Shown here one piece after another: positions 18,630 to 30,953 of a DNA stretch of 64,000 nt. Origin of the DNA: Mangifera indica. Taxonomy: Eukaryota; Streptophyta; Magnoliopsida; Sapindales; Anacardiaceae. A program made the translations under genes and the position numbers. The stretch is from positions 7,549,463 to 7,613,462 of the forward strand of contig NC_058137.1 in NCBI RefSeq assembly GCF_011075055.1, read 5' to 3'. The notes under the pieces are model-generated. The model was not told the origin of the DNA and did not search any database. It saw only the letters and a program-made list of their open reading frames with translations. Every line of letters starts with the position of its first letter. The first letter of the stretch is position 1.

Positions 18630-18735
18630 CACCGCCCACAGTAGGGCATGTCCGCAGTAGGACACGTCCGTAGTAGGACATAGACCCCTAGTAGGGTCCG
18701 CTCGCAGTAGAGCATGCTCGCAGTAGAGCTCAATT
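18630..18735 (+). repeat. Short tandem repeats (CAGTAGGRC units) in solo LTR A
   Basis: About six imperfect units of 15-18 bases read (C/G)CAGTAGGGCATGTC-like. They occur between the purine tract and the 3' third of the LTR. Copy B has fewer, more diverged units at about 61142-61212. Confidence 0.8.
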
Positions 18736-20779
18736 CAGATTCAGAAATAGTGTAGTGAAAGAAAAAGAGCTTGAGCTTAGAAAAGTGCCAAATCCCTATA
18801 GTTAGCTTCCAGAAAGTATTAAATAGACACCAGATGGGACAAAGTATGACCCAAATAGTAAAGAGTGAATTAAATTATCCCCTCAATCTCTTGTAGAGGT
18901 TAAGATGTGAGGTTGAGTCCCAAAAGTGAGATAGAACAGGAAAAAAAAAAAGGATAGTTTACTTGATTCTTTTCCCTTACTGAGTGTTCTTATCACTCAC
19001 TCCCTTTTCTTTCCTAATTGCAGGTACAGGTGATCGAGGTAGCTGCGAGGCAGGGTCAGGTCAGCGTAGGTAGATCCGATTGGAGCAGGTTATCTCTGGT
19101 TTATATTACATGCATACAGTGGCATGTTTTTATCGACTTTTGACTTTTTGAGATTATGATACAGTTACATATGATTACTCCCTGTTTTCAGATACTTTCA
19201 GATGAGTCTTCATATGAGTATATACATCTTTTGTTCGCTTCCAGATTTTTAGTTTTCTTGGAATACTTCCTAAACACTTTTAATGATGCGTTTATTGTAA
19301 AGTATTTTTAAAAAGAAAAAAAAAATAGACGCTACGAATATTAATTCGTAACATTTCTCCTTCGGTGGGTAGTACTACTAGGGAGGGATGTTACAATTAT
19401 ACTCAGTTGGAGGTTTCATATAGACCTCCTCAGAAAGCTCCTTATCCAAAAAGGCATTTCAATATTCATTTGGAAAAGTTGCCACCTTTTAACTGTTGCA
19501 ACAGTTATAAGATTGCGAACACAAGTGAAACAAGCCACTAAAGCAAATGTCTCCTTATAATCAATAGCATAATCTTGAGTAAAGTCTTTTCCCACCAAAT
19601 GAGTTCTATAGCATTCTATTACTAAGCCATTAGTATAGGTTTTAATTTTGTAAACTTATTCATATCCCACAATAGATTTATCAAGCAATAACTTAAGTCC
19701 CAAGTATAAGTCTTTGTTAGGACATGTAATTTTTCTTGCATTGCTTACTGCTAAAGAGGGTTCACATTAGCTTTTGCGTAAGAGGAAGGTTTATACAAAA
19801 AAATAATAACAGAATAACAATGATAATTACGTAGATAAGATAGTGGTTGACTTACTTTAATGGGTCCTATAGTGGAGGCTTAGAACTTGCAGATGAGTTA
19901 AATGCTTCAAGACCAATGGTAGTGTGATCATTTGTATGTCTGGCATTAAAGAGGTTAGAGAAATGTGCATGCACGCTTGATAGATTGAGCTAATACTTGT
20001 TTTATAGTATCAAAGTTCAACTGACTAAGAAACTTGTCGATGGAAAAGTGACTAAAAGATAAACCCTTAATGATAGCAACAAATTTGTTGTAAGTAGAAC
20101 CATCACCAAACTTAGACTTGGTTTGATTGTATTGTCCAGTGCATTGCTTGGATTGCAACTTGAAACATTTAAAAATGGTATATTTTAGTTTGTGATAGTA
20201 CCGACATGTCAAAAAACAAGAGTAGTTTGAACAATATCAATAAATATAATAAATTAATGAGATTTTAGAGTGACAAGTTAAGTCACTTCAACACTTCAAC
20301 ACATAACTCTATAATAATCGACCAAGATTAGGAAATGTATCTCTATGTAGTAGAGAAAATCAAATTGATTTAAACTCATTATTTAACATTATAGTAAATT
20401 GATAAACTCAAAATTCGTCTCATTTGTTTGCATAAAGTGTGACAACATGAGGATAATGTCATCTAGGTTTATACTACGATGATTGATCCCATAAAGTAGA
20501 CATATTTGAGAGATTCATTAATACATTGATCAAGTTTTTGATGCATGTGATTAAAATTATCATAAAGCTAAAACCGATGAGTGGCATTGATAGTGGAGTA
20601 GCACTTAGCAAATAAATCACATATTTTTTTAGAAGTCTTGAGATGTGTAAATTGAAGTTTGATGAATGGAACACAAATATTACAAAACTAACTAATAATT
20701 TAATAATTTTTGTTATTTTATTTTTCAAGCATTGTAGTATAATTAGATGTCTTTACGTTACCTTATAGAATAGTACCAA

Positions 20780-21068
20780 TGAGGGTGTGAGATTTCTATC
20801 TTTTTCATTAAGTAAACAAGTCCAAAAAATGTCAAGTCCAACACAATCCAACAATCCAATATTCAACAATAAATCCAATAGCAAGCCAAGATCATCCAAT
20901 ACAACCTAATAATTCAATAGCAAACCCAAAATAATCCAACATGACCTAATAGCATACCCGAAATAACTCAACAGTTCAACCAAATAAAAAATAACCAATA
21001 TCCGATAGCATGCCCAAATTAATTCAATAGTTCAATCAAATAAATAATATCCATAATTACAACCAACA
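20780..21068 (-). repeat. Candidate 5' LTR of the decayed copia element
   Basis: On the minus strand the block begins TGTTGGTTGTAATTATGG and ends CACACCCTCA. It is followed by TTGGTACTATTC, which keeps the first bases of an initiator-Met tRNA primer-binding site (TTGGTA...). It lies directly upstream of the gag remnants. No matching second LTR was found, so the ends are inferred from the TG...CA rule and the primer-site position. Confidence 0.4.
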
Positions 21069-21887
21069 TTTCAAGAAACCATATTCGCTAAATAAAAACA
21101 CGAAGGTTTCAGCCAAACATTTTGAAGGCAAAACCAAATAGAACCGAAACAACTCACTGTATATTCAAAGAGTCGGACGGGTCGAATATAATCGTTAATA
21201 GTCAAAAAGAGATAAATTGTGAAAGAGAGCTCCAAAACTTGCCTATCAAAAATATAATTCATCTGCTAGAAAATGATATTCGTTTGAAAGAGAATTGAAA
21301 GTAGTCTATTGTTGGAATGAGATCACTTGCGAGAAGGAAACCAATAATGCACCCGTCAGTCAAAACTAAAGCATAAAATTAATGTTTACTTCAAGAGACA
21401 CTCAATATACATAAACTGATATTTATATTAACGATCAAATAATATTAGATTTAATAATAATTTAATTTTATTGTGATTATATATTAATGTTCATTGATGT
21501 TTAAAAAAACAACAAACCATGTAAAAAGACTTATTTGGATTGACATGAAATCACTGTGGAATTTCATTATTTTTAAGTGAATTTTTATTATCTTATTTTC
21601 GTAATATTAGGATGAGGATACAATGGGTATTATCTTATTTTCGTGACTAAATGTATATAATCAATTACGCTAAATATTTTTATTACCATTTATCAACACT
21701 AGAATATATTTGATGGCATATTAGTAGTTAAACCCACTTCAAGGGGCGTTAAAGTTATAGTAATAACCATTTTGCATATTTAGTGGAGAGGGGGGCTCAC
21801 AAAAAAGCGGACGTAAACCGAAAAGAAGCCTTTGATTCAGTTGGGAGATAAAGAGGATCTGTTTGGCCGGAGTTCATATCGAAGAAA

Positions 21888-23185
21888 ATGGCAGCAGAAG
21901 AAGGTCAGGTCATCGGTTGCCACACTGTTGAAGCATGGAACGACCAGCTCAAGAAGAGCAACGAAACTAAGCAGTTGGTATTCATCCGTTTCTTTTAAAT
22001 ACTGTTTGGTTCATAATATTTTCTTTTTTTTTTTAATTTCTTAGTTTTTGTTGCGATGATAATAAGCAGTAGATCTGATTAAATTTAGATTTTTCTTGAA
22101 CGTGATTAGTTAGTGTGGATGAGAATCATATGTTGCTGCTTGCTAGTGTTGATCTGTTGCTGGTTTATGTTCCGATGAGCGCTTGATATAATGGATATTT
22201 TACATGATTTTGTGAAGTCTTTGTGTGATTTCAATTTGTTTCCAGGAAAATGCATGCTTGCCTACCAGAGAAATAATTATGTTCTTTTGGGAGAATTTAT
22301 TTATTTTTCATAAAATAATTTCTGAACTCTTGATGATTATGTTGTCATATAAATGATTTCGTGCAGATCAAAATTAAATTCATAGAGCAATATTAATTTT
22401 CAGATATTTAGGCGAATTGTGAAATAATCTTTGATAAGGGAACAAATATCTCTTAGGATAGGATTTTTTTGAGGGAGCCAAGACCTCAAAAATCAATGAT
22501 GACCCAAATTTTAATTGTGATAATCCCATTTACATTCCCTAAAAAGACAAATAATATCCCTAGAAATTATGATGAAACCACCCACAAAATAAAATGTCCT
22601 ATAATTTAGTGTAGTGGCTACATGATAGAAAAAACTATTTTTAATCACTTTGACTTATTCAGTAAAATGATAAATGAAACTTAGAATCATAAATTATTTA
22701 TTTAAATAAAATTAAGATTGTAAGTCCTAACAATGACAATGTTTAAAAATGAATCATGAATTATATTATCGGTTTGGCATAGATGGGATGGAATGTGCTT
22801 TCTCTAAGATGATGTGGTTGGTTTTGATATAGGTGGTTGTTGATTTCACTGCCTCGTGGTGTGGACCATGTCGTTTCATTACACCTTTCCTGGTGGAGCT
22901 GGCTAAGAAACTGCCTCAAGTTTTGTTTCTGAAGGTTGATGTTGATGAACTCAAGGTGACATACAAATCAAATTAGTTGGGTGCAAAATCGAAGAAACTC
23001 AGTGATTTGATAACTAATCTGTTTTTTTTTTTTTTTTCCAGTCAGTTGCCACTGATTGGGCTGTTGAGGCAATGCCGACGTTTATGATCTTGAAAGAAGG
23101 AAAGATTTTGGACAAAGTGGTTGGAGCAAAGAAGGAGGAGCTGCAGCAAACCATTAACAAGCACTTGGGCTCTGCTTCTGCCTAA
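21888..23185 (+). CDS. Thioredoxin h
   Basis: Three exons, 21888-21977, 22833-22955 and 23042-23185, join in frame to a 118-residue protein. It is a cytosolic disulfide reductase of the h class, normally kept reduced by NADPH-thioredoxin reductase. The active site WCGPC is at residues 39-43 in the context [12 protein letters not shown], and the conserved cis-Pro motif EAMPTF follows. The short N terminus ([12 protein letters not shown]) has no targeting peptide, as expected for cytosolic subgroup I h-type. Introns of 855 and 86 bases have GT-AG ends; the last acceptor follows a T15 tract. Intron positions match plant Trx h genes. The ATG is the first in the transcript frame (context gaaaATGG). 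Gene appears intact. Confidence 0.96.
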
Positions 23186-24413
23186 TTATGAGACTGCATT
23201 CTTCGTTTAGCTTTAGAGGATATAAACCTCAGTATATGCTATTGGTGTGGACATATTTAAATATTTATACATTGAAGCAGACTTGGTTATGTTTTTGGTG
23301 AATTCTAACTTGATAATATTCCCTTCTATAAAGTTCCTCTCATGGTCATTTCCAATATTTCCTCATTGTTTCATATAATAGTAATTGTGATTTAAGATGC
23401 TAGGATCGATGCAGCTTTTGTTAGGTCTACTCATACAAATGAAGAGATACCGCTCACATATAGTTGCTTCTGTCATGAATATCTTCTATCCATGCTTTTT
23501 ATGAATAATCCTCAATAGTGGATGAGAAAGTAGCTGGCTGAAGGATTTTAAATTAGTTTGAAATATTGAGTGCATCATGTATTCAATGTGATTGCAAGTT
23601 GTTTTCTGTTCTTGATAACATCCAATTATCTAGAGAGGAATTAGAGGAAAATGAGGGATTAGGGGCCTACTTTGTTACTATTTCTTTGCAAAAGCAACAT
23701 TACATATATACACTTTTCAATGCATAACTGAATAGATAGTCGATATATCATGTAATTGACTATTATTTTATTTTTAATTTAAAATCACCAAATCATATGA
23801 TGATACATCAGATATATATTTAATTATATACTCAAAAATGTGTATAAATAATTTTATTATTTCAAAATAAAATATTCAACCATCTAAAGTGGGCAATAGG
23901 TGGAAGACATTGGAATACAAATCAATGCACTTGACAAAACGCCTTGAGGTCTCATTAGGAACTACATATTTAACAGAGAAAACATGTACATACTAGGATC
24001 AGCTCCCAACAAAAACCTAAAATAGGGGTTTCATCTCTCCCCTTTGATAATAACAGAATAAAAGTCACACCACTGTAATTCATGACTTTCCAATGCCCAT
24101 ATCCAGTAAAAAAGCCAGGGATTGGGTTTATATTAACCTTTGGAAACCCCAATGAATGAGACTGGGCATTGCAAACTCAGCCTATCTAACTAATAACCAA
24201 CAAACTTGACTCATTTACCTAAGTCCATTTACCTTACTTAAATATACACCTAATTCCTTATCATCAAACTTTCATGGCCACAACTCCCAATTCAAAAGGC
24301 TATGGCACCCTACTTAACTAAGATAACTCCTCCCTTGTACTCTACCTTTTATTCTTTCTTCCTTGCTTCACTTAATTAAAGTGTATAGTTAATGCAGTAA
24401 ATGCAACATAAAA
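23186..24413. other. Intergenic spacer between thioredoxin h and the beta-galactosidase pseudogene
   Basis: Holds the thioredoxin 3'UTR region and a MITE-like repeat at 23700-23875. No further gene is seen. Confidence 0.5.
23700..23875. repeat. MITE-like foldback repeat, copy 2
   Basis: Ends resemble each other inversely (TATATACACTTTT at the left, AAAAATGTGTATA at the right). The core TTATTTTATTTTTAATTTAAAAT is the inverse of the core in the copies at 9620 and 30480. Non-coding. Confidence 0.6.
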
Positions 24414-27310
24414 TTAACCTTTGGTTGAAATTGAAGGAGAACAAACAACTTCAACAGATAATCGCTTCAAGACATTAAGGCATTGGTCTTGGCCAAAGTT
24501 ACTGGTGGATATGGAGACTATGCATCTCTGTTGTCCCATACATGTCTGTAAAATTTGAGAGTCAAAATGGTTAAGAAACTATGCACTTTATAATATTGTT
24601 TCATGTGCACACAGGAGAGTGACAGTATTTACCATCTGTAAGATGTCATACGATGTAAAAGCATGGTAAGGTCCTTGCTGGTAAGTCCACAAATTCCCAA
24701 AGGAGTTCCAGAGCTTGAAAATTTAATTGATGAAATGGTGTGGCCTGGACTACACTACATGTGAGCTTTCGGTCTGTGGAACTCTTCTGGTTTTCCATAG
24801 CTTTCAACGTGCCAGTTATTGATAGTTGGATGATACTCAAAAACCTTAGCACAAACACTGGTTACTGATCTCTTCACAAGAGAAATTCTTGAAGGATCCC
24901 CTTCAAGTTCTTCAAAAAGGACAAACAAATTTTGGGTTGGCTTCAACCAAGACTATGACACATGGTACTTGGACATCAAAATTTGTTAAGGACTAGAATT
25001 CAATGAAAATTTTTTTCTTTGAGGTTATGAAGAATTGTATTGTTGTACCATATAAAACAAAATTTTGTTTGGTAATTCTATCTTAAAGGTACATACCATC
25101 TTTGGATTGATTGACCATAACCAAGCTGACAATTTGGAGGTTTGTATGTCCTAGCATAATTGCAGCCAGTGCAGCTTTTGTTAGCATATGCAGTCCAATA
25201 TCTACCAATACTCTACCTATTTATTCATATTTGACCCTTTCCCATATCCTCCATATCCAACGCCAAAGGCTCATCTCTTTCAGATGCGTTGAAATATACT
25301 TATGAAGTTTTGAGAGAACAAGTTCAAATCTCTTAACACAACGACCAACTACAACATAAGCTAAAACCTTTTATGTATATAACTTATGCCATGTTAAGGG
25401 TTGAGGCCTTTGTGCAGCCAATGATCCCTGCATCCACTTAATAGAGGATATGGCATTTGGGGAAACAAGATTCATTGCTTCTCCTTTCAGACCAACCTAT
25501 TCGAAAGAGCCATTTTAAGAAAAAAATGTACATAATAATAAACATGAGAAATACTAAGGTAAGAATTAGCAACCCGATAGGTCTACTTCTACCAAGATAA
25601 GTCCCATTTTCCCTATCAAGTCCATGCGACACAATTGGACCAAGGATTCCTATCTTCCAAGTCTCAAAATGTCCACCCATATTCTTCATAACAAAAAAAC
25701 AATACTTTTAGTTTTAATGGATCAAATGAAATAAGAGAAAAAACTGTCTTTTATCTTTCTCATTTCTTTTTTTTTTTCAAATCTTTCTACTCAAACTGAT
25801 CATGTTTCTCATAAAAGTTCATTTGAGTTGTCCATTTTTCCATCATTTATATCTCAAGATATAGACAATAAAAATAACATATGAGAGGAAGAATTGACAA
25901 GCAATCTAACAGCAACACTTAGCAGCGCAATTCTGTTTGTTCCAACATACAGATTCACCTTTCCAGTGTATATGAATCTCCTATACTGTCTTATTCCAAA
26001 GGTAAAACCTATGAACAATACATGTAAAAATTGTTTTTTTTAAACAAACAAAAAGACAGTCCATAGGATAAAATTTCGACATAAACAGAATACCTGACAA
26101 ATGACCATTAATAAAAACATTCACGGCATCACCTGTTGATTGAACAATCAGAGTGGGGAGTTCCCCTCCATGGAGGAAGGACTTTGAAGAACCGATATCA
26201 ACACTGTAGTCACATTGGAAAGAAAAATTAAACATGTAAACTATCAGCCAATGTTATTTTATTTATATCTAACAGATTTGTCAAGACATTTCAGTGCAAG
26301 TTAAGTCTTTTATTACAAATCAAAGAGCATTCATGCATTTGGAATGACTTATTTCCCCAGTACTCAAATGTTATGATATACTATATTGCAGCTTACTGGA
26401 AGGTATAGATGACAATGGCAAGAAATAGGGCATCAATGAACTCCTTGTCAATGGAAAAACAAAAGAAAAGCAAACTAATAATTATGATGAATGAAATGAA
26501 TTTAATTCACAAAACATATGTAATGATGAAGAATTGAAAACAATGGAAAATGCATTAGAGGCATATAAACCCTTGTGATAAATAATCACTTAGGATCAAT
26601 CTCACCTAGTAATGTACCATAAATAACCACTAGCATCCTTAGTGACATTTATTTGCTCCAATAGACCTTGAGTGGTGAACGTTAAGCTATCATCTATTGA
26701 AGAAATATCCTCATTATAACTTTTCCATGAAAACATCCCAACATTAGTTAGCAACATTTCCATTTGTGATGTCTGAACTCCAACCTGCAACAAAGGATCA
26801 ACTAATTTCCAAATGTAATTCATAAAATACATGAACATAAAAACTTTCATGAAAAGAAAGAAAGGTGTTATGTCTCACATTTTGACCTTGCGTACTGTGT
26901 TCCCACTGAATAAGTTATAAAATTGCACTAGGTCTTACAAATTCATACCTTTGCAGTATTAAATACCATACTTCTACAGTTTAGGAGGATACTGATGGAC
27001 CAAGGGGGCAAGTTATAGCCCATGTTATTGAACATCACCCTTATACCAGACTTTGTATCATAGTTTGAGAGAAAAGCAGCATAATCTTAAAATTCTGAAG
27101 AAAATACATAAGCCTAAAGAATATTGATAAAGTTCAGTAAACTATTGGACTACAACTTTCAAAAGTAGAATGGTTCAAGGTACAAGGGAAAACCTGTTGA
27201 AAGCTCTCTAATGAAGTAACTATTGGATCAACAAAAACTAAAGCTTGCTCACACATTTTAATAGACCTGTGAAGCTCTTTCAGATGACCATACTTTGGTT
27301 ACTTGATCAG
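24414..27310 (-). pseudogene. Beta-galactosidase (GH35, BGAL) pseudogene, N-terminal half missing
   Basis: Minus-strand exons match the middle and C-terminal parts of plant cell-wall beta-galactosidases. From 5' to 3': [14 protein letters not shown] (about 27290), [15 protein letters not shown] (about 27030), QTSQMEML...DASGYLWYIT (26607-26790), SVDIGSSKSFLHGGELPTL (about 26200), YTGKVNLYVGTNRIALLSV (about 25960), GGHFETWKIGILGP (about 25670), [16 protein letters not shown] (about 25470), and DEPLALDMEDMGKGQI (about 25270). [12 protein letters not shown] follows at about 24860, then a SUEL/galactose-binding lectin domain ending near 24414. The glycosidase catalytic exons are absent. Stops interrupt the frame just before PKYGHL, after GKGQI (TGA where the family has Trp), before SWLKPTQ, and at the start of the lectin domain (HM-stop-CSPG). 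It cannot encode an enzyme. Splice junctions remain, so it is an unprocessed relic. Confidence 0.88.
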
Positions 27311-27479
27311 ACCTATCAATAGTTTAGTAATAGTGTAATGAAATATAACCAACTTTCCTATAAACTTGACAAACTGTTTTAGGTTTTGAAAAACCTCTAC
27401 CTCTACCTTGGATCGATAAATAGATTAGACCTAAACAGTTTTGGTTATCGTCAAAGCCATCATGTTTTACATTTTTTTT

Positions 27480-28110
27480 CTCTATCTATTTAATGGCATG
27501 TCATAGCTATCAACACTACCATAGTAAGCACTCCAACCTGAGTTGCCATGTTTACTAGACTACCCTGAACATCTATCAAGAACGTTGAATTTTTAACAAA
27601 TCTATGCTTATACTTTTGCAATGCATACTTAGCTTTTACCAAAGTTATGCTTTCATTAGGATAATCTAATTTTGTTGCTATAGACACCACTATAGGATCA
27701 TATTCAAGTCCTACACCATCAATTATATAACTAATTAGTTCATCTTCCATTAGTATTTGACCATTAGAGATTAGAGCATCACCTACCATTTCCATCCCTT
27801 TTAAATACTCACTAATTGACGTCATTCCTTTCTTAAGAGTTTGTAAAGTAGTTTTTAATTGCCCTTCCCTGATTTTAGACTCAATTATGAAATGATTTTG
27901 CAAGGTTATCCAAACTTTAGTGGAAATCTCACATTTATATATATTACTAAACATGGACTCTAATATTGATGATAATAACCAATTCATTAGAAACTTATGT
28001 ATTCTTTTCAAGTGTATATAATGCTGGTTAGTTTTGCAACTATTTTTAATTAGTAGAAAAAAAATTAGTTGAAATTTGTATTTTTTTTGTAGTGAACCCT
28101 CCAAACTATG
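27480..28110 (-). mobile_element. Ty1/copia gag fragment
   Basis: A 204-codon minus-strand frame (27490-28104) matches the copia gag/UBN2-type domain. Visible features are STKVWITLQNHF, a LKKGMTSISEYL segment, DELISYIIDGVGLEYDPIV, and a C-terminal ALQKYKHR. It is unusually open for a relic, but no zinc knuckle, protease, integrase or RT follows; instead the beta-galactosidase pseudogene lies immediately downstream. The initiating ATG is followed by lysine-rich sequence not typical of gag, so the true start is uncertain. Confidence 0.82.
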
Positions 28111-28305
28111 TTATATTGTTTATGCATATATGGATATAATGTTACATTCTAGTGATACATGCATAACAAAGAAAAACACCAAATAAAATAAAAGAAAAGC
28201 AACATTAGTATATAATACTTATCAGTAAATGACTATTTGTCATCAATGGCTCAAACCCTAGATCAAAGAGTAAGGGAGACAAATAGTATGTGAGGAAGGA
28301 AAAAA

Positions 28306-30440
28306 TGTAATTCCCACAAGTAAGCTCAAAGGCATTTTGGTCTTTTTTGTCTAAACTTGATTGTTAATTAATAAACAATTGTCAGTGGGGTGCACGCCCC
28401 ATGTATGTTAGGATACATAACTATGCATCGTCAAGAGAATTAAAATTTGAGGATAAGATAAGGCTTGTGGCAAAATTGAAAATTGCCTTAGTTGGACAAC
28501 ACCATACATGCTTGTGTATAGTAAGTATATGTCAGTGTATCGTGTTTGGTAGGTAAAATAAAAAAAACGTGTAACTTAATGTTTGGATTATTTTCGCCTA
28601 TAGCTATAGGAAACATAAGAAAGGAGAGAAAGTAAGACTTTTTGGATACCAGAGGGAGGTCGTTGATCGTCAAAAAGCCATAGCCATGTGACGAACAGTT
28701 TGATCTTCGGAGGACAAGTAAGTATGGTGTCCTCTTATAGCATAAAGTTTAATGGATTATGCTTGGATGATATGTTCTCTAGAATTTATGCCTTGTTATG
28801 AACCTTTTTGTAACTTTAGTGATTGTATCAAATAGTTTTGTTATTTAAAAATGTTGAGATATGAAAAATTATGTGATTATGTTGTAATATAGCCAATACA
28901 GGGACCAATGTTAGTACGTAATGATCATGATATGTGAATTTTGAGTATGTTTTGTTGTTGTTTAATGTATATATTTTGATATTAGAGCATTTAAAGACTG
29001 TGGTATATGAGTTAGGTGATTGGATTGCCAAAGATTGGTTGGAAAGCATAGAAATCAGTAGGGTGTGAGTTCTAGATCGTGATACATGGTTGTGTAGGGT
29101 AACCCATATACCATATATCTTTTGCATGAAAAAGGAAACTAAGCTAGCAATGTTTTCATCCTAAGGAGAAGCACACATGATCGTGTGATATGGGACACAC
29201 GTCTGTATTGAGAAATTAACACACCTATCTAGAAGTATTATTAAGAACACAGGGGTGCATGAAGTGTAACACACTTTTTTGTGTGTATGTGTAACTAGAG
29301 GGACACGAGGCTAGAAGATAGAGACACACCCGTGTATACACTAAGAAAATGAAAAAACTATTTTACCTCCGAGCTATGTGCAAGGAGGGAAAGAGAAAAT
29401 GAAGGAATAGAAAAGCTTTAACAAGGCAAGATAAGATAGTTAGTTATTGAAAAAGTGTTCAACTATGTGTAAGATGACACAAACCCCGGTTGAGTCGAAT
29501 CTGGATCAAAAATCAGCAAAGGTAAGTAAAGTGGTGTACATTAAGATAACCACCAATTATGTGCATAAGTGGCAAGATACAAGAAAACGATGCATCATAC
29601 ACTTAGTGACAAGACACATTAGCCACATAGTTTAGTTCAGTTCAGGTGTGCCTAATAAGGGATAGTGACACTTTAGTTAGTTCCTCACGTGGTCAATGAG
29701 ATACATCATATACGTACCCATGGTAGGAGTCATCTGAGGATGGTTTTTATAGTAGCAATCCTATAGCTATGCATGTGGTAAAGAAGATATTACGTCCAGT
29801 TTTCCCGTGTGACCAAGGTACCATAATTATCCTAATAGTCTGGTCGATATATGCATAAGACATAATAGTTAGTAGACACGTAAAGTGTCAATTACTTTCA
29901 CTAGGGCATTAGATATGTTGAGATTAGCTTAAGTCTTAGTAGCCTTTGTGAATGGTTTATGTTTAGAGCATAAGGGTACCAAGTTATGACCATATTGAGA
30001 GTCACAAGTGGAGAGCCAAGTTTAGTCCTATGATTTGTGTATAGTGCCAAGAGGTTACTTACTTACTGAGTGACTTTTCATTCACATATTCATTTTATGT
30101 GGTTTTGCAGGTAAAAGTGAGTAGCAAGGGAGCCAATGATCCAGCCAATGCAGTTGCATAAAGGTAAGAGACAAAACAATCATCTTTCAAGTTATTTGAT
30201 ATTTATGTGATGTTATTCCTATTAATCTGCATGGATATTTTATGCACTATATTTATAAGGATTGTGTTTCCAGACACTTTGGTTATGGTTTAATAAATTG
30301 AGGTATTTAAGTTATTTTTGGTAACATCCTTTTGCATGCAATTAAGTTTAAGCTTTAATTGTCATATTATATTTCTGTTGTATGAGTTTAGAAAATAAGT
30401 TGTACATATCTCTTTGGCATATATTCAATGTAAGGGTATG
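28306..30440 (+). mobile_element. Gypsy-type LTR-like block (copy C, different family)
   Basis: It starts TGTAATTCCCACAAG and, like solo LTR A, has a CTTACTGAGTG...CATTCAC...TTTTGCAGGTA segment in its 3' part (30058-30117; in A at 18978-19027). Between 29170 and 29340 there are several short G/C-rich palindromic words such as GGGACACACGTCTG and ACACACCCGTGTAT, common in plant gypsy LTRs. No coding region. The 3' end is not defined; I see no TTACA terminus or target duplication. Confidence 0.5.
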
Positions 30441-30479
30441 TATCTAGACAAGGTATCATAAGAAATATTTTGAATAATA

Positions 30480-30625
30480 AAACTATATATAAACACTTTT
30501 AAGTACACAAATAAGTGTATATATTATCATATAATTGAATAATTTTGAATTAAAAATAAAATAACATTAAATTATATATTAACATATCATCTATATATTC
30601 AATTGTATGTACATATTATATTGCT
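30480..30625. repeat. MITE-like foldback repeat, copy 3
   Basis: Core TTTTGAATTAAAAATAAAAT with flanking inverted TATATTATCATATAATT / TATATTAACATATCATC-type arms, as in the copy at 9620-9800. Non-coding. Confidence 0.55.
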
Positions 30626-30953
30626 TTACTTGGAATCCTTGCTATTACATTTTCCATTTGTTTCTCCAGAACGCAGCATTTTATTAAAAATGTGAAGTAA
30701 CGGCTGTAATTTCCTCCAATCTCCGTTAGCTTACATTCTCACGTTGGAAAGCCGGGGTCTGGGCCTTGTGGCCTTGTCTAGTTGACGTCTCCAGGTACGG
30801 GAGCTATCTCTCAGCATTTGAGCATCCATGAAGCCCAATACTTTGAAAGAAGCTCGTCTCAAATCCATCAACATTGCTGTGCACTGAGATCGCGGCCATT
30901 GACACTTACAGGAATTCTCAGTTGCAGTAGCACGAAGCTGAGAGATATAAGAA

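Larger units (their letters stand above)
17465..19395 (+). mobile_element. Solo LTR of a Ty3/gypsy-type element (copy A), inserted in copia RT
   Basis: The block starts TGTAATACCCTC and ends GGGAGGGATGTTACA, with TG...CA termini and TGTAA...TTACA inverted ends typical of long gypsy (chromovirus-like) LTRs. It is flanked by a perfect 5-bp duplication ATTAT (17460-17464 and 19396-19400). Removing it restores continuity of the copia RT reading on the minus strand (EEVYMKPP...NHPPSKVF). It is 1931 bp and has no coding region. A purine tract (18365-18495) and short CAGTAGGRC tandem repeats lie inside. A homologous copy B is at 60475-62687. Confidence 0.92.
16280..21068 (-). mobile_element. Decayed Ty1/copia retrotransposon, split by a solo LTR
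   Basis: Minus-strand copia pol remnants occur in order. Reverse transcriptase N-terminal part lies at about 19400-19720 (frame 19416-19598 has GKDFTQDYAIDYKETFALV, cf. family KGFTQxYGIDYxETFAPV). It continues as EEVYMKPP before the insertion and NHPPSKVFHLRK after it, at 17400-17464. RNase H/C-terminal remnants are at 16400-16620 (YFDNQS). Gag remnants lie at about 19955-20730, with a damaged zinc knuckle (C-x2-Y-x4-Y-x4-C instead of CCHC). No integrase is seen between gag and RT, so an internal deletion is likely. Frames are broken by many stops. A candidate 5' LTR sits at 20780-21068; no 3' LTR was found. Confidence 0.8.

Noticed and set aside
29100..29340. Possible CRISPR-like or satellite array of ACACACCCGTGT words
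   Set aside because: Units are irregular in spacing and sequence and sit inside an LTR-like block of a plant genome.
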